14,637 nucleotides of DNA from Selenomonadaceae bacterium (GCA_017453765.1 JAFTEG010000429.1:1-14637), one strand, 5' to 3'; shown: positions 1 to 6,523, numbered from the stretch's first letter. Translations and numbers: made by a program. Notes: generated from the letters alone by a model not told the origin.

Positions 1-93
1 CGCAGTTTCAAGCGTATTCAGTCTAGCTTGTATCCTTTGCGCGAGTTCGCTTAACACCTTTAATTTTGCAATTTTATTTAAATCGTAAGACAT
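1..93 (-). CDS. Tail-fibre-family small structural protein, N-terminus only
   Basis: Only the first 31 codons are in the window; the gene runs off the left edge. It starts at an ATG (93) behind an AAGGAG ribosome site. The visible protein starts MSYDLNKIAKLKVLSELAQR and is a close paralogue of the first 31 residues of the next gene upstream in the operon (MAYDLNKLAKLQAVNDLAQR), including the shared RIQxRLNxLETA stretch. That N-terminus is probably a short helical attachment or trimerisation segment of a phage tail or receptor-binding accessory protein. A terminator hairpin lies directly in front of its ribosome site. The rest of the protein cannot be judged. Confidence 0.75.
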   Translation of the reverse strand, partial: MSYDLNKIAKLKVLSELAQRIQARLNTLETA

Positions 94-107
94 TTTTTAT
101 TCTCCTT

Positions 108-143
108 AAAAAAGAAGGCGGATACAGATAATCTATACCCGCC
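108..143 (-). terminator. Intrinsic terminator ahead of the leftmost gene
   Basis: On the minus strand GGCGG (143-139) pairs with CCGCC (121-117) around an AT-rich, partly self-complementary centre, and is followed by TTCTTTTTT. It ends the transcript of the 168-911 gene and lies immediately before the ribosome site of the gene starting at 93. Confidence 0.75.
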
Positions 144-167
144 AAAGGAATTAATTAATTTCTAAGT

Positions 168-911
168 CTAGCTTGCCGCACCAAAAATTGAATCAAGCAT
201 TTCGGTTACCTCTGCGTTCGTAGCAATGGAAATGCCGGTATCAGAAATTCCGCCGCCTGAAGTGAAGGTGACTAAATTATTGGCGGTAGCTCCCGCCACT
301 TTCGTAAGCACATCTGCACTTGCAATGCCGGTATCGGAAATAGCTCCGTTCGCCGCAAATGCTACAACGTCACCAACAGTACCTACAACTTTGTCCACCT
401 TGCCGCTGCCGTCAACTTTCAAGCCGTTTGCGGTAGTCGCCAACATATTGTCGGAATCGGCGGAGACGTTGGCTTTCACTTTGTAGTCGGTGATAACAAT
501 CGAAGTATCGGACGCTACATAAACGTCTACAAGTGCGGACATATCAAGGAAGCTGTAAGAAATAGTTTCAGTGACGCCGTCATTGTTTCGTGTCTTTACG
601 CCCAATACCATAACCGGTTTTCCGTTCAAATTCGGATCTGTAGCGCCTGTATAAGTTGACGCCGAGAAAGTGAAGTTGGGTACAAGTCCCGTCGACACGC
701 TGTCAAGGAACATTTCCGCCGGTAAATCAATCGTGAACGCGGGCGTAGTAGTGGTGTCGGTAGTCGTGAAAAACTTCAGCGCGTTGCCGTCAACCGTCAC
801 GCTTTTAATAGGCGCGTCCGCAGTTTCGAGCGCGTTCAATCTCGTTTGAATTCTTTGTGCAAGGTCATTAACTGCCTGCAACTTCGCAAGTTTATTTAAA
901 TCGTAAGCCAT
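168..911 (-). CDS. Tail-fibre-like structural protein with repeat region
   Basis: A 247-residue protein. The ATG at 911 is chosen over an upstream in-frame TTG (926) because it has a clean GGAGG site 7-8 bases ahead. Residues 1-35 form a helical N-terminus shared with the gene at 1-93, followed by a beta-rich middle (SVTVDGNALKFF...). Towards the end there are two diverged repeats of VVAFAANGAISDTGI / LVTFTSGGGISDTGI type, typical of phage fibre proteins. The C-terminus (ATNAEVTEMLDSIFG) carries the acidic tail motif shared with its neighbours. There are no membrane segments or signal peptide. It lies 15 bases after the stop of the 927-1190 gene, so the two are probably co-transcribed. The exact virion role is inferred, not shown. 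Confidence 0.75.
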   Translation of the reverse strand: MAYDLNKLAKLQAVNDLAQRIQTRLNALETADAPIKSVTVDGNALKFFTTTDTTTTPAFTIDLPAEMFLDSVSTGLVPNFTFSASTYTGATDPNLNGKPVMVLGVKTRNNDGVTETISYSFLDMSALVDVYVASDTSIVITDYKVKANVSADSDNMLATTANGLKVDGSGKVDKVVGTVGDVVAFAANGAISDTGIASADVLTKVAGATANNLVTFTSGGGISDTGISIATNAEVTEMLDSIFGAAS

Positions 912-926
912 TTTAAAATCCTCCAA

Positions 927-1190
927 TTAATTTAAGATTTTGTCGAGCATTTCGTCGACTTCTTCATCAGTAGCAATCTCTACACCCGCCGCCGCGTCCC
1001 CTGAAAACGAAAATTCGCAGACCACTTTGCCCGTGCCGTCTAAAAACTTCGCGCCGTTATCTGTCTTTTGAACAGTTTGCAGATAACTTTGTAAATCGGT
1101 TTTTGCGGCGTAAGCGTCATCGTCTACAAGTTTTTGAGCAACGCGATATCTGGTAAGCGTGTCAAGAAGTTCAGCTTTACTCACTGCCAT
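927..1190 (-). CDS. Small phage structural protein of the shared-tail family
   Basis: An 87-residue protein with an ATG at 1190 and a GGGAGGTGA ribosome site. It has an N-terminal helix (MAVSKAELLDTLTRYRVAQK), a central segment with the pattern FLDGTGKVVCEFSFSG, and the C-terminal acidic motif ATDEEVDEMLDKIL. The middle resembles the segment FLDGNGNIVCEMYFSG in the 1841-2281 product, so these two proteins share all three elements and are paralogues. It is acidic and soluble, sits in the tail-protein operon, and is probably a minor virion component or an adaptor for fibres. The function is not known. Confidence 0.72.
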   Translation of the reverse strand: MAVSKAELLDTLTRYRVAQKLVDDDAYAAKTDLQSYLQTVQKTDNGAKFLDGTGKVVCEFSFSGDAAAGVEIATDEEVDEMLDKILN

Positions 1191-1220
1191 TAGATCACCT
1201 CCCCTACTGACAAATTAAAA

Positions 1221-1829
1221 TTAAGCCGCGAAAATCGCGGTAATTTCAGCATCAGAAATAGTTTCATTGGCATTGGCTATAAGTGCGGCAAGCTGTTCTT
1301 TTTCTACCGTCGTGTAGTCATTAGTGCTTAAGCCTTTACCCGTTTCTTTGACTACGTAGTTTGAAAGGTCTGTAGCGCCCGCCATAACTACCCAGCCTGT
1401 TTCAGTGTAAGCTACAACGTCACCCGCGCTGATTGTTGTACCATTGGCGTCTGTGCCGCCTGCAGTTTTGATATTGTAAGCGTCGCCGATAGAATTTCCC
1501 GTCGCAGGTAAGTTTGAAAAATTTTCTACCGAGCCTTTAAAAACCAACGCACTTGCAATGTCGGTAACCTTCGCGTAAGCGGAAAGGTCAAGTGCAACGC
1601 TTTTATTCGTGATAGGTTGAGCGTTGCCGTCAATCGTTATGCTTTCAATAACATTAACCTGCGCGCTGTCGGCAATCCCATTTAACTTAGTTTTTTCAGC
1701 CGTTGTATAGTCATTAGTGCTTAATCCTTTACCGTCGACTTTTGCAACGAATTTGCCATTGTAGTAAGTGTCTGCGTGCTTTTTGTACATTGAAAGAGTG
1801 TTGAGCAAAACTTCTTTTGTAATCGCCAT
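1221..1829 (-). CDS. Tail-fibre-like protein with duplicated GKGLSTNDYTT motif
   Basis: A 202-residue protein starting at ATG 1829 (GAGGTG site 6 bases ahead; the in-frame GTG at 1838 lies inside that site). The hallmark phage fibre sequence GKGLSTNDYTTAEKTKLNGI occurs near residue 35 and again near residue 170 (GKGLSTNDYTTVEKEQL). They flank a beta-rich module containing VFKGSVENFSNLPA and GDVVAYTETGWVVMAG, a module often seen in fibre and baseplate proteins of Bacillota phages. The C-terminus ISDAEITAIF is the family tail motif. It follows the 1841-2281 gene by 11 bases. A virion fibre or receptor-binding accessory protein is likely. Confidence 0.8.
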   Translation of the reverse strand: MAITKEVLLNTLSMYKKHADTYYNGKFVAKVDGKGLSTNDYTTAEKTKLNGIADSAQVNVIESITIDGNAQPITNKSVALDLSAYAKVTDIASALVFKGSVENFSNLPATGNSIGDAYNIKTAGGTDANGTTISAGDVVAYTETGWVVMAGATDLSNYVVKETGKGLSTNDYTTVEKEQLAALIANANETISDAEITAIFAA

Positions 1830-1840
1830 TTCTCGCACCT

Positions 1841-2281
1841 CTAATCTTCAAACAAATTTTGTATATCGGCGTCGGTAATCTCATCATCGCCGTTAAAAAT
1901 TTCGGCAATGTCTGATTCTGAAATACCTGAAGTTTCGCCGGTGTTTTCGTATGAGTCATTTAAAATCTTGTCAATATCGGAAGTTTCAATTCCTGCAGTA
2001 TCCTCTGTGTCTTGATAGGTCTCATCAAAAATTGAACTTACTTCCGGTTCTGTGACTGTTTCAGTGTCGCCGCTATTACCGGAAAAATACATTTCGCAGA
2101 CGATATTGCCGTTGCCGTCCAAAAACTGTAAACGATCTTCAACGGTCATGATTGAGCGAATGTAATTTCTTTGTTCGGTTTTGGTGGCGTAGGTTGAGGA
2201 CGCATCGCTTTTAGACAAAAACTTTTCCTTGAGTTTTAGATAAAAAGCCCGCAATCCGTCAAAGTTTAAAAAGTCGAGCAT
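1841..2281 (-). CDS. Structural protein with four tandem acidic C-terminal motifs
   Basis: A 146-residue protein starting at ATG 2281 behind GGAGGGG; a TTG at 2299 would place the ribosome site inside the gene. The N-terminus MLDFLNFDGLRAFYLKLKEK is the family 'GLxxFxxKLKxxF' helix. Next comes FLDGNGNIVCEMYFSG, shared with the 927-1190 product. The last 75 residues hold four spaced copies of the family tail motif: VTEPEVSSIF, IETSDIDKIL, ISESDIAEIF and ITDADIQNLF, separated by acidic, Thr/Gly-rich linkers. Other members have one copy. If the motif docks onto another virion protein, this one would be multivalent; that is inference. A terminator lies just before its ribosome site. Confidence 0.75.
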   Translation of the reverse strand: MLDFLNFDGLRAFYLKLKEKFLSKSDASSTYATKTEQRNYIRSIMTVEDRLQFLDGNGNIVCEMYFSGNSGDTETVTEPEVSSIFDETYQDTEDTAGIETSDIDKILNDSYENTGETSGISESDIAEIFNGDDEITDADIQNLFED

Positions 2282-2300
2282 AAGCGCCCCTCCTGCCAAT

Positions 2301-2322
2301 AAAAAAACGGCTTGACGCCGCT
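2301..2322 (-). terminator. Intrinsic terminator before the 1841-2281 gene
   Basis: On the minus strand AGCGGC pairs with GCCGTT around the loop GTCAA and is followed by seven T (2307-2301). The T-run is followed within a few bases by the GGAGG site of the next gene. The hairpin overlaps the stop codon of the 2321-2485 gene. Confidence 0.7.
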
Positions 2323-2485
2323 AGAAAGTTTCTATGCCTAATGCTCTGTTCAATTCGTCTTCGGAAATTTCGCCGTTATCGAATCGCGCGTTTAAAATAT
2401 TTGTGACTGCCGTTTTCAATGACGCGGGAACTTCTTCAAAAGTCCGCGTACCCGCAAGCAGTCTGTCTACCCATATTTTAGCCAT
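2321..2485 (-). CDS. 54-residue phage protein resembling the CD1375 family
   Basis: A short gene of 54 residues, starting MAKIWVDRLLAGTRTFEEVP and ending in TAG at 2321. It has a good TTGGAGG site 10 bases before the ATG and overlaps the end of the 2478-2798 gene by 8 bases, typical of translational coupling. The 'MAKIWxxRLxAGxRTxxEVPxxLK' pattern matches the small CD1375/XkdX-like proteins found after tail genes in Bacillota phages. The C-terminal part ISEDELNRALG resembles the acidic tail motif of its neighbours. Its function in these phages is not established. I am confident that it is a real gene and less so about the family name. Confidence 0.72.
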   Translation of the reverse strand: MAKIWVDRLLAGTRTFEEVPASLKTAVTNILNARFDNGEISEDELNRALGIETF

Positions 2486-2798
2486 TTTGCAAAGCCTCCA
2501 ACTGTACGCTTAAATCGCACAATGCCTCTTGAATGTCAACAACTTTCAATGCATTTTCGCTTGTCTGTTTCGACATTTCAAAAATCACGGTGCCGCCGTC
2601 AATCTCTTTGATAATTGCAACAGGTCTGTTGTCAATCTGCGGTTTATTCGGCAGGCTGTAAACTTCGCTGTCAACCGCAACACCTTCCGCATTTTCTTTC
2701 GTTGCCTTAATCCACGCGCCGGTTGAATGTTTTTTCTTGACGTAGTTAGGTGCTGATGATGTGTAGTAAATTTTGTTGCCGATAGTAATCTGAAACAT
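2478..2798 (-). CDS. Small phage tail-region protein
   Basis: A 106-residue protein. The ATG at 2798 is preceded by TAGGAGTG, where the TAG is also the stop of the DUF6273 fragment upstream. The ribosome site therefore overlaps the end of the preceding reading frame, an arrangement that normally couples translation of the two. The first half contains aromatic-rich strands (FQITIGNKIYYTSSAPNYVK), the middle mentions no known motif, and the last 30 residues form a helix (VVDIQEALCDLSVQLEALQN). I do not recognise a family. Its position between a fibre-type C-terminal domain and the CD1375-like gene suggests a tail or fibre accessory role. Confidence 0.7.
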   Translation of the reverse strand: MFQITIGNKIYYTSSAPNYVKKKHSTGAWIKATKENAEGVAVDSEVYSLPNKPQIDNRPVAIIKEIDGGTVIFEMSKQTSENALKVVDIQEALCDLSVQLEALQNG

Positions 2799-2810
2799 TT
2801 TTTCACACTC

Positions 2811-3164
2811 CTACGCAATCATAAAAGCAGGTGTCACGCCTTGCGAATATCGCGCATTGTATGTGTTGCATACACCGGCAGAATTGACGCGGCAATAACT
2901 TGTAGAGTTGGAACTCTGCGGACTTCTAAGCCACCAATGACAAGGCGAATTTAAATCTTTTTGAGAAGTATGTACGCGCGAATTGCCGTTTTTGAAGTAG
3001 TCGTACTGCTGTTGAAAATTTTGCTCAGCGGAATTGGAATAAGCCTGTTTGCCGAAAACTTCATACTCTGACAGCAAGAAAATTTTATCTGTTGTCGCGG
3101 TTACGAAAGTTGATTCATTAACGCCGCCTGTGTTGTCTGTGTACTTAGTGCAAGGCGAAAGGAT
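2811..3164 (-). pseudogene. DUF6273 C-terminal domain fragment of a tail/fibre protein
   Basis: About 117 residues with the DUF6273 pattern: a KYTDNTGG lead-in, IFLLSEYEVFGKQAYSN, then WWLRSP, then a Ser/Asn/Tyr-rich stretch ending YSQGVTPAFMI. In complete proteins this C-type-lectin-like domain is the receptor-facing C-terminus of a longer fibre. Here the recognisable sequence starts abruptly at about 3164. No ATG or ribosome site lies in this part, and upstream the frame runs through two terminator hairpins (residues there, up to an ATG at 3254, are not domain-like). The N-terminal part is therefore missing. The break coincides with the edge of the plus-strand ORF6N cassette. The downstream gene is still coupled to its stop codon, so the truncation looks secondary. 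Confidence 0.7.
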
Positions 3165-3174
3165 TTTTTGCAAT

Positions 3175-3197
3175 AAAAAAGCCGCATAAATTGCGGC
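3175..3197 (-). terminator. Intrinsic terminator (minus strand)
   Basis: GCCGCA (minus 3197-3192) and TGCGGC (3186-3181) form a perfect 6-bp stem with a 5-base loop, followed by six T (3180-3175). It is the second of two minus-strand terminators in tandem beyond the antisense promoter at 3350-3322. Confidence 0.8.
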
Positions 3198-3219
3198 ATA
3201 TTTAAATTGTCTCAAAAAC

Positions 3220-3240
3220 AAAAAAATTCGCATTTGCGAA
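3220..3240 (-). terminator. Intrinsic terminator of the predicted antisense RNA
   Basis: TTCGC and GCGAA (minus 3240-3227) pair across a 4-base loop, followed by seven T (3226-3220). It lies about 90 bases downstream of the minus-strand promoter inside the leader of the ORF6N gene at 3372. Confidence 0.7.
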
Positions 3241-3248
3241 AATTCTTG

Positions 3249-3277
3249 TTGCAAATTTATTTTTCAGCTGTTATAAT
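3249..3277 (+). promoter_or_regulatory. Sigma70-type promoter for the 3372 ORF6N gene
   Basis: TTGCAA (3249-3254), a 17-base spacer, then TATAAT (3272-3277). Transcription would start near 3284, giving an 88-base leader before the ATG at 3372. Confidence 0.75.
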
Positions 3278-3296
3278 CTAATTGTTAAAACACATA

Positions 3297-3343
3297 TTAA
3301 CCGCCGCCAAATGGTAAATATATTCTACCAGTCCGGCGGTTAA
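3297..3343. repeat. Interrupted inverted repeat in the leader (operator or RNA hairpin)
   Basis: TTAACCGCCG (3297-3306) and CGGCGGTTAA (3334-3343) are perfect 10-base inverted arms. Inside them TGGTA (3312-3316) pairs with TACCA (3326-3330), so the mRNA leader can form a long hairpin. The right arm lies in the -35/-10 spacer of the reverse promoter, so the repeat could also be a repressor operator on DNA. Confidence 0.7.
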
Positions 3344-3350
3344 AAGTCAA
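3322..3350 (-). promoter_or_regulatory. Reverse promoter inside the leader of the 3372 gene
   Basis: On the minus strand TTGACT (3350-3345), a 17-base spacer, then TAGAAT (3327-3322). It points away from the gene and towards the gene's own promoter, and is followed by intrinsic terminators at 3240 and 3197. Confidence 0.6.
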
Positions 3351-3371
3351 TCGAAAGGGGCTGGTATTTTT

Positions 3372-4082
3372 ATGACCAGGAAGAAAAAATTTAAGTTGCC
3401 CGCGCTTATCGAATATTCCAATGAGCCGGTTTTAACTACGGAGGTTCTCGCCAAATACTACGAGACGTCAGTCAAAATAATTTCTCAAAATTTTATTCGT
3501 AATATAGATCGTTTTGAAGAAGGTAAGCATTTCTTTAAACTGGAAGGAGAAACGCTACAAGCTTTTAAAACCGTTCCTCAAAATGAAGAATGGTTTAAGC
3601 ATTTTTCTGTGTTATATCTTTGGACACGTCGCGGTGCCGCTCGTCACGCTAAAATGTTGAACACCGAAAAAGCTTGGGAAGTTTTTGAAAAGCTCGAAGA
3701 ATTTTATTTTGATCACGAAAAATTTGAATGGAATAAAGCTCGCACCGACGGCAAAATTGTTCGCAAAAAGTTCACTGATGTTATAAAAGAATTTTACGAG
3801 TATGCAAAAGTGCAGGGAACTACACGTCCGCAAGTAGCCTTTCAGATGAAGTATACAAGAATTTGCAATAAATTGGCGGGACTGCCGGCGGTAGGCGGAC
3901 GCGATAAAGCAACTGTTCAGCAAATCGGAATTTGCTCTTGGAGTGAAAATCGTATGGCGGAGATTATTGGCGATTGTATGGAAAAAGCATTGCCGTACAA
4001 AGAGATTGAAAATCAAATTGAACTTTGGGCAAGTGCCGTTGACAATATTTTTAATAAAGCCTATTTTTTGCCTTCTGCGTAA
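3372..4082 (+). CDS. ORF6N-domain DNA-binding / antirepressor-like protein
   Basis: A 236-residue protein and the only convincing plus-strand gene. Residues about 14-115 match the phage ORF6N domain: VLTTEVLAKYY, QNFIRNIDRFEEGKHFFKLE, then LWTRRGAARHAKMLNTEKAW. ORF6N is related to the Bro-N/KilA-N DNA-binding modules of phage regulators. Residues about 120-225 form a second helical domain (KFTDVIKEFYEYAKVQG..., then ENRMAEIIGDCMEKAL) like the C-terminal parts of phage antirepressors. It shares the N-terminal half with the 5882-6523 product but not the C-terminal half. The ATG follows AAAGGGG by about 12 bases. It has its own promoter, leader hairpin and opposing promoter. A weak hairpin with a T-run (about 4109-4145) may end its transcript. 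The role as a regulator is inferred. Confidence 0.85.
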   Translation: MTRKKKFKLPALIEYSNEPVLTTEVLAKYYETSVKIISQNFIRNIDRFEEGKHFFKLEGETLQAFKTVPQNEEWFKHFSVLYLWTRRGAARHAKMLNTEKAWEVFEKLEEFYFDHEKFEWNKARTDGKIVRKKFTDVIKEFYEYAKVQGTTRPQVAFQMKYTRICNKLAGLPAVGGRDKATVQQIGICSWSENRMAEIIGDCMEKALPYKEIENQIELWASAVDNIFNKAYFLPSA

Positions 4083-4129
4083 ATAAATTTTACGGCGATA
4101 AAAATTAAAGCGACGTGGCACCGAAATTG

Positions 4130-5518
4130 TTACGCTGCTTTTTTGTTGTATGTCAATTCAGTGGCTTGCTCCGGCGTTTTGAAAATTACTACACGTTGTG
4201 ACGTCGAACAATTTACACTGCCGTAACTTTTTACTCTGTCGTACATCGCGCCTTTCAAAACGTAATACGTGGCATAAATTTCATCGGTCGGAATTTCCTT
4301 TGCAAAAAGTTTCACCTTGCCGCCGGTAATTTCGCAGGTAGGACACAAGCCGCACCCTACGCAAATGCCGTGATCTTTCGGCGCAATGATTATGTTTACA
4401 ATGTCACTTGAAAATAAATTCGCCTCTTCAAATTCATAGTAGAAATTGAATTTACTGTCGGAATCGGCGTTTTCAATCCAACTTTCAATCGGAATGGTTA
4501 AAGTTTCTTGCGTGATTTTCGGCAAATATTTTTTGCTGATAATATTGCCTTCCGAATCGTACATAGCTTTTTCGGAAAAAGCGGCATTGGTCGTATAATC
4601 AGCACTTACGGCAGTTTCATTTTTGCCGAGAGCGCCTAAAGTTTGTCGTGCAGTTTCGGCGTCGGTATCGTCTAAAAGCGTACGCATAAACGCGGTTAAA
4701 TCTGTCGTGACGTAAGAGTTAAGCGCATTGGCATAAATCATTTTGTCGGCGCTTGTATCAAGGTTAGACAGCGAAGTTAAAGCCGCGTTTAAATCCTGCT
4801 TACCTGCAAGCGTGTCCGCCATTGTTGCCGCAAAATTTTCATCGTTGTTAATCGCGTCCGAAATTTCGCGTAACGTGTCCAATGTTGCAGGCGCAGTGCC
4901 GATTAATTTTTGAATAGCTGTTTGCACAAAGGCAGTAGTTGCAAGCTGATTGTTGTTCGTGCCGTCACTTGCAGTAGGAGCTTGCGGCGTGCCTGAAAAT
5001 ACGGGATTGAAATTCGGCGCATATGTCGTAGCAATGACGTTACCTGCCGCGTCCGAAGTTGCACGGGTAGCGGTTGAAGAGTTGCCGTCAATCGTAGCTT
5101 TGATTTTTGCAGGCAGTTTTATTGTAACGTCGCTTGTGCCGTCAAAATCTACCGTCGTACCGGAATTTAATTCTGTAGCGTCCGTGACGTTAATTTTTCG
5201 CGGCGTTGCCAAGCGCGTAGCATTTTCAGCGTTGCCGGTACAAACTTCCGCAGTTACGGCGTTGGTTGACTTAACTGCCGTGTCGCCTTTTTTCAAATAA
5301 ATTCCTGCCGCGTCTTCTGTCGTCAAGTAAGTTGAATGAATCGGGTTCCCCGCCGCGTCATTAGTAGCTTGATTCGCTTTTGCCGCCGAGTTTGCCGTAT
5401 CCGCGTAACCTGCATTTGTTGCGTACGCCGCTTGAATCGGTTCATTGGCGCTTACAAAATTTTCCTTGATTTTGTCAACAAGATGTCGGGCGCCGTCAAT
5501 GGAAAGATATTTGGACAA
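4130..5518 (-). CDS. Tail fibre protein
   Basis: A 462-residue protein. The TTG at 5518 is chosen as start because GGAGG lies 7 bases ahead; an upstream TTG (5542) would sit before the ribosome site. The protein opens with the family N-terminus SKYLSIDGARHLVDKIKENF. It then has fibre repeats (AAYATNAGYADTANSAAKAN; ATDAAGNxIxxTY twice) and the classic fibre module PTASDGTNNNQLATTAFVQT followed by LREISDAINNDENFAATM and LAGKQD. The last 110 residues are a beta domain with GLCPTCEITGGKVKLFAKE, a pattern I recognise from C-terminal domains of phage tail proteins; its cysteines (C-x2-C-x2-C-x2-C) are unusually dense here. It acts outside the cell as a host-recognition or fibre-stalk protein. A terminator lies immediately upstream of its ribosome site. 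Confidence 0.88.
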   Translation of the reverse strand: MSKYLSIDGARHLVDKIKENFVSANEPIQAAYATNAGYADTANSAAKANQATNDAAGNPIHSTYLTTEDAAGIYLKKGDTAVKSTNAVTAEVCTGNAENATRLATPRKINVTDATELNSGTTVDFDGTSDVTIKLPAKIKATIDGNSSTATRATSDAAGNVIATTYAPNFNPVFSGTPQAPTASDGTNNNQLATTAFVQTAIQKLIGTAPATLDTLREISDAINNDENFAATMADTLAGKQDLNAALTSLSNLDTSADKMIYANALNSYVTTDLTAFMRTLLDDTDAETARQTLGALGKNETAVSADYTTNAAFSEKAMYDSEGNIISKKYLPKITQETLTIPIESWIENADSDSKFNFYYEFEEANLFSSDIVNIIIAPKDHGICVGCGLCPTCEITGGKVKLFAKEIPTDEIYATYYVLKGAMYDRVKSYGSVNCSTSQRVVIFKTPEQATELTYNKKAA

Positions 5519-5540
5519 AGGTGTTACCTCCTTTCCAAAC

Positions 5541-5568
5541 AAAAAACGGCAAGACCTTACCCCTGCCG
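5541..5568 (-). terminator. Intrinsic terminator between the capsid stub and the fibre gene
   Basis: On the minus strand CGGCA (5568-5564 region) pairs with TGCCG (5551-5547), followed by six T (5546-5541). The T-run leads into TTTGGAAAGGAGG, the ribosome site of the fibre gene. Confidence 0.78.
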
Positions 5569-5587
5569 CCTTTTATTTTATTTTGCT

Positions 5588-5878
5588 TTAATCGTCTTCA
5601 GACGCCGTCATTATTTGAATACAGCCGAAATCAGTCAAATTTTCGCCGTCATATTTGAATGAAGTTTTGGCAATTCCGCAGATCCTACAAATGCTGAATC
5701 CTACCTTGTTTCGATAGTCGAAAAATTCTTCTTGCCAAGTAGGCGGTTCGCCGAGAGCCAAAACGCCGGCTTGTGCTCCTAAGAAAAGCGCGTGTCCGAC
5801 TTTCGTTCCGCCTGAACCTGTTTCCGTACGCAAAATCCGGTTGCATTGGTGAATTACAACGCCGTCATCAGGATAGTT
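5588..5878 (-). pseudogene. Major capsid protein (N4-gp56 type), C-terminal stub
   Basis: A frame of 96 residues reads NYPDDGVVIHQCNRILRTET, then GGTKVGHALFLGAQAGVLAL, then PPTWQEEFFDYRNKVG and a beta-strand end (IAKTSFKYDGENLTDFGCIQ). This is the characteristic C-terminal end of N4-gp56-family major capsid proteins, which are normally about 300-400 residues long. The N-terminal two thirds are absent. The frame begins directly after the stop of the ORF6N gene; the two are in the same frame, separated only by tandem stops TGA TAA (5884-5879). There is no good start codon or ribosome site; a TTG at 5833 is the first possible start. I read it as a truncated capsid gene, not a functional short protein. 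Confidence 0.8.
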
Positions 5879-5881
5879 TTA

Positions 5882-6523
5882 TCAAGAATCTTTGCCCAAA
5901 ATCAAATTTGCGGCAGTTTTAATTAATTCGTCCCGAAGTTCTTCATTATTGGTAACCGTTGCGAGATTTTTGAGCGTTTCTGCTTTTTCCATATTTCTTT
6001 CTTCTTTAATTTCCATTACCCTCAGCTGGGTATTTACCAAGTTTTCGCGTTCCCTTTTCAAAAATTCACGGTTTAAATCCAGACGATGAATTTCTTTGCT
6101 AATTTCTTTTTTGATTTTTTCCAGTTCATCTTTGCTAAGTTTGAAGAAAGTATCCTCCATTTTTTCAAAAACTTTCCAAGCTTTATCTGTCGTCAAAATT
6201 TTACAATGACGAATAAAGCCCTTTCGAGTCCAAAGATAAACTATACGTGCGTGTTTGTCTTTGCCAATGAACTGCCCTTCAGGTTGAAGGGTAGTTTTAA
6301 AATCCTTTAAATCGTCGCCTTCAAGCTTAAAGAAATGCTTTCCTTCTTTGAAATACTCTTGGTTACGCCTAAAATTTTGCATTATAATTTCGTCATTGGT
6401 TCCATAAAATTCAGCAAGCTCTTTGGTAGTCAAAACAACTTCATCGTTTATGGCGATGCGTTCGACTTGGCGAAAGTCTTCTTTGCCTCCTTTCACCGGT
6501 GGAAGTATTGAAATGTTTACCAT
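5882..6523 (-). CDS. ORF6N-domain protein with C-terminal coiled coil
   Basis: A 213-residue protein. The ATG at 6523 is chosen because AGAAAGG lies 9 bases ahead; ATG 6529 and TTG 6532 are too close to that site. Residues about 25-125 form the ORF6N domain (VVLTTKELAEFYG, QNFRRNQEYFKEGKHFFKLE, LWTRKGFIRHCKILTTDKAW), about half identical to the same region of the 3372-4082 product. Residues about 130-190 are a highly charged coiled coil (KLSKDELEKIKKEISKEIHR...). This replaces the antirepressor-type C-terminus of the paralogue. A DNA-binding regulator acting as an oligomer is the likely role. It has its own promoter (6687-6659) and an opposing promoter in its leader, and it lies between a scaffold gene and the stub of the capsid gene. 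Confidence 0.85.
   Translation of the reverse strand: MVNISILPPVKGGKEDFRQVERIAINDEVVLTTKELAEFYGTNDEIIMQNFRRNQEYFKEGKHFFKLEGDDLKDFKTTLQPEGQFIGKDKHARIVYLWTRKGFIRHCKILTTDKAWKVFEKMEDTFFKLSKDELEKIKKEISKEIHRLDLNREFLKRERENLVNTQLRVMEIKEERNMEKAETLKNLATVTNNEELRDELIKTAANLILGKDS

Larger units (their letters stand above)
3220..3315 (-). ncRNA. Predicted antisense RNA to the leader of the 3372 gene
   Basis: Predicted from the promoter at 3350-3322 (start near 3315) and the terminator at 3240-3220, giving about 96 nt with no convincing reading frame. It crosses the -10 and -35 boxes of the plus-strand gene promoter and is complementary to about the first 30 bases of that mRNA. The layout matches the P22 sar RNA opposing ant. 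It has not been shown to be transcribed. Confidence 0.5.

Noticed and set aside
226..486. Open frames on the plus strand over the tail genes
   Set aside because: They mirror minus-strand genes with good ribosome sites, and have none of their own nor family features.
3165..3254. N-terminal extension of the DUF6273 frame from an ATG at 3254 or 3233
   Set aside because: It would be translated through two terminator hairpins, has no ribosome site, and its residues do not resemble the domain family.
4310..4375. Dense cysteines (CVGCGLCPTC) in the fibre protein as an iron-sulfur site
   Set aside because: The surrounding GLCPTCEI...AKE pattern is known from extracellular phage tail domains; a cluster is not supported by anything else.
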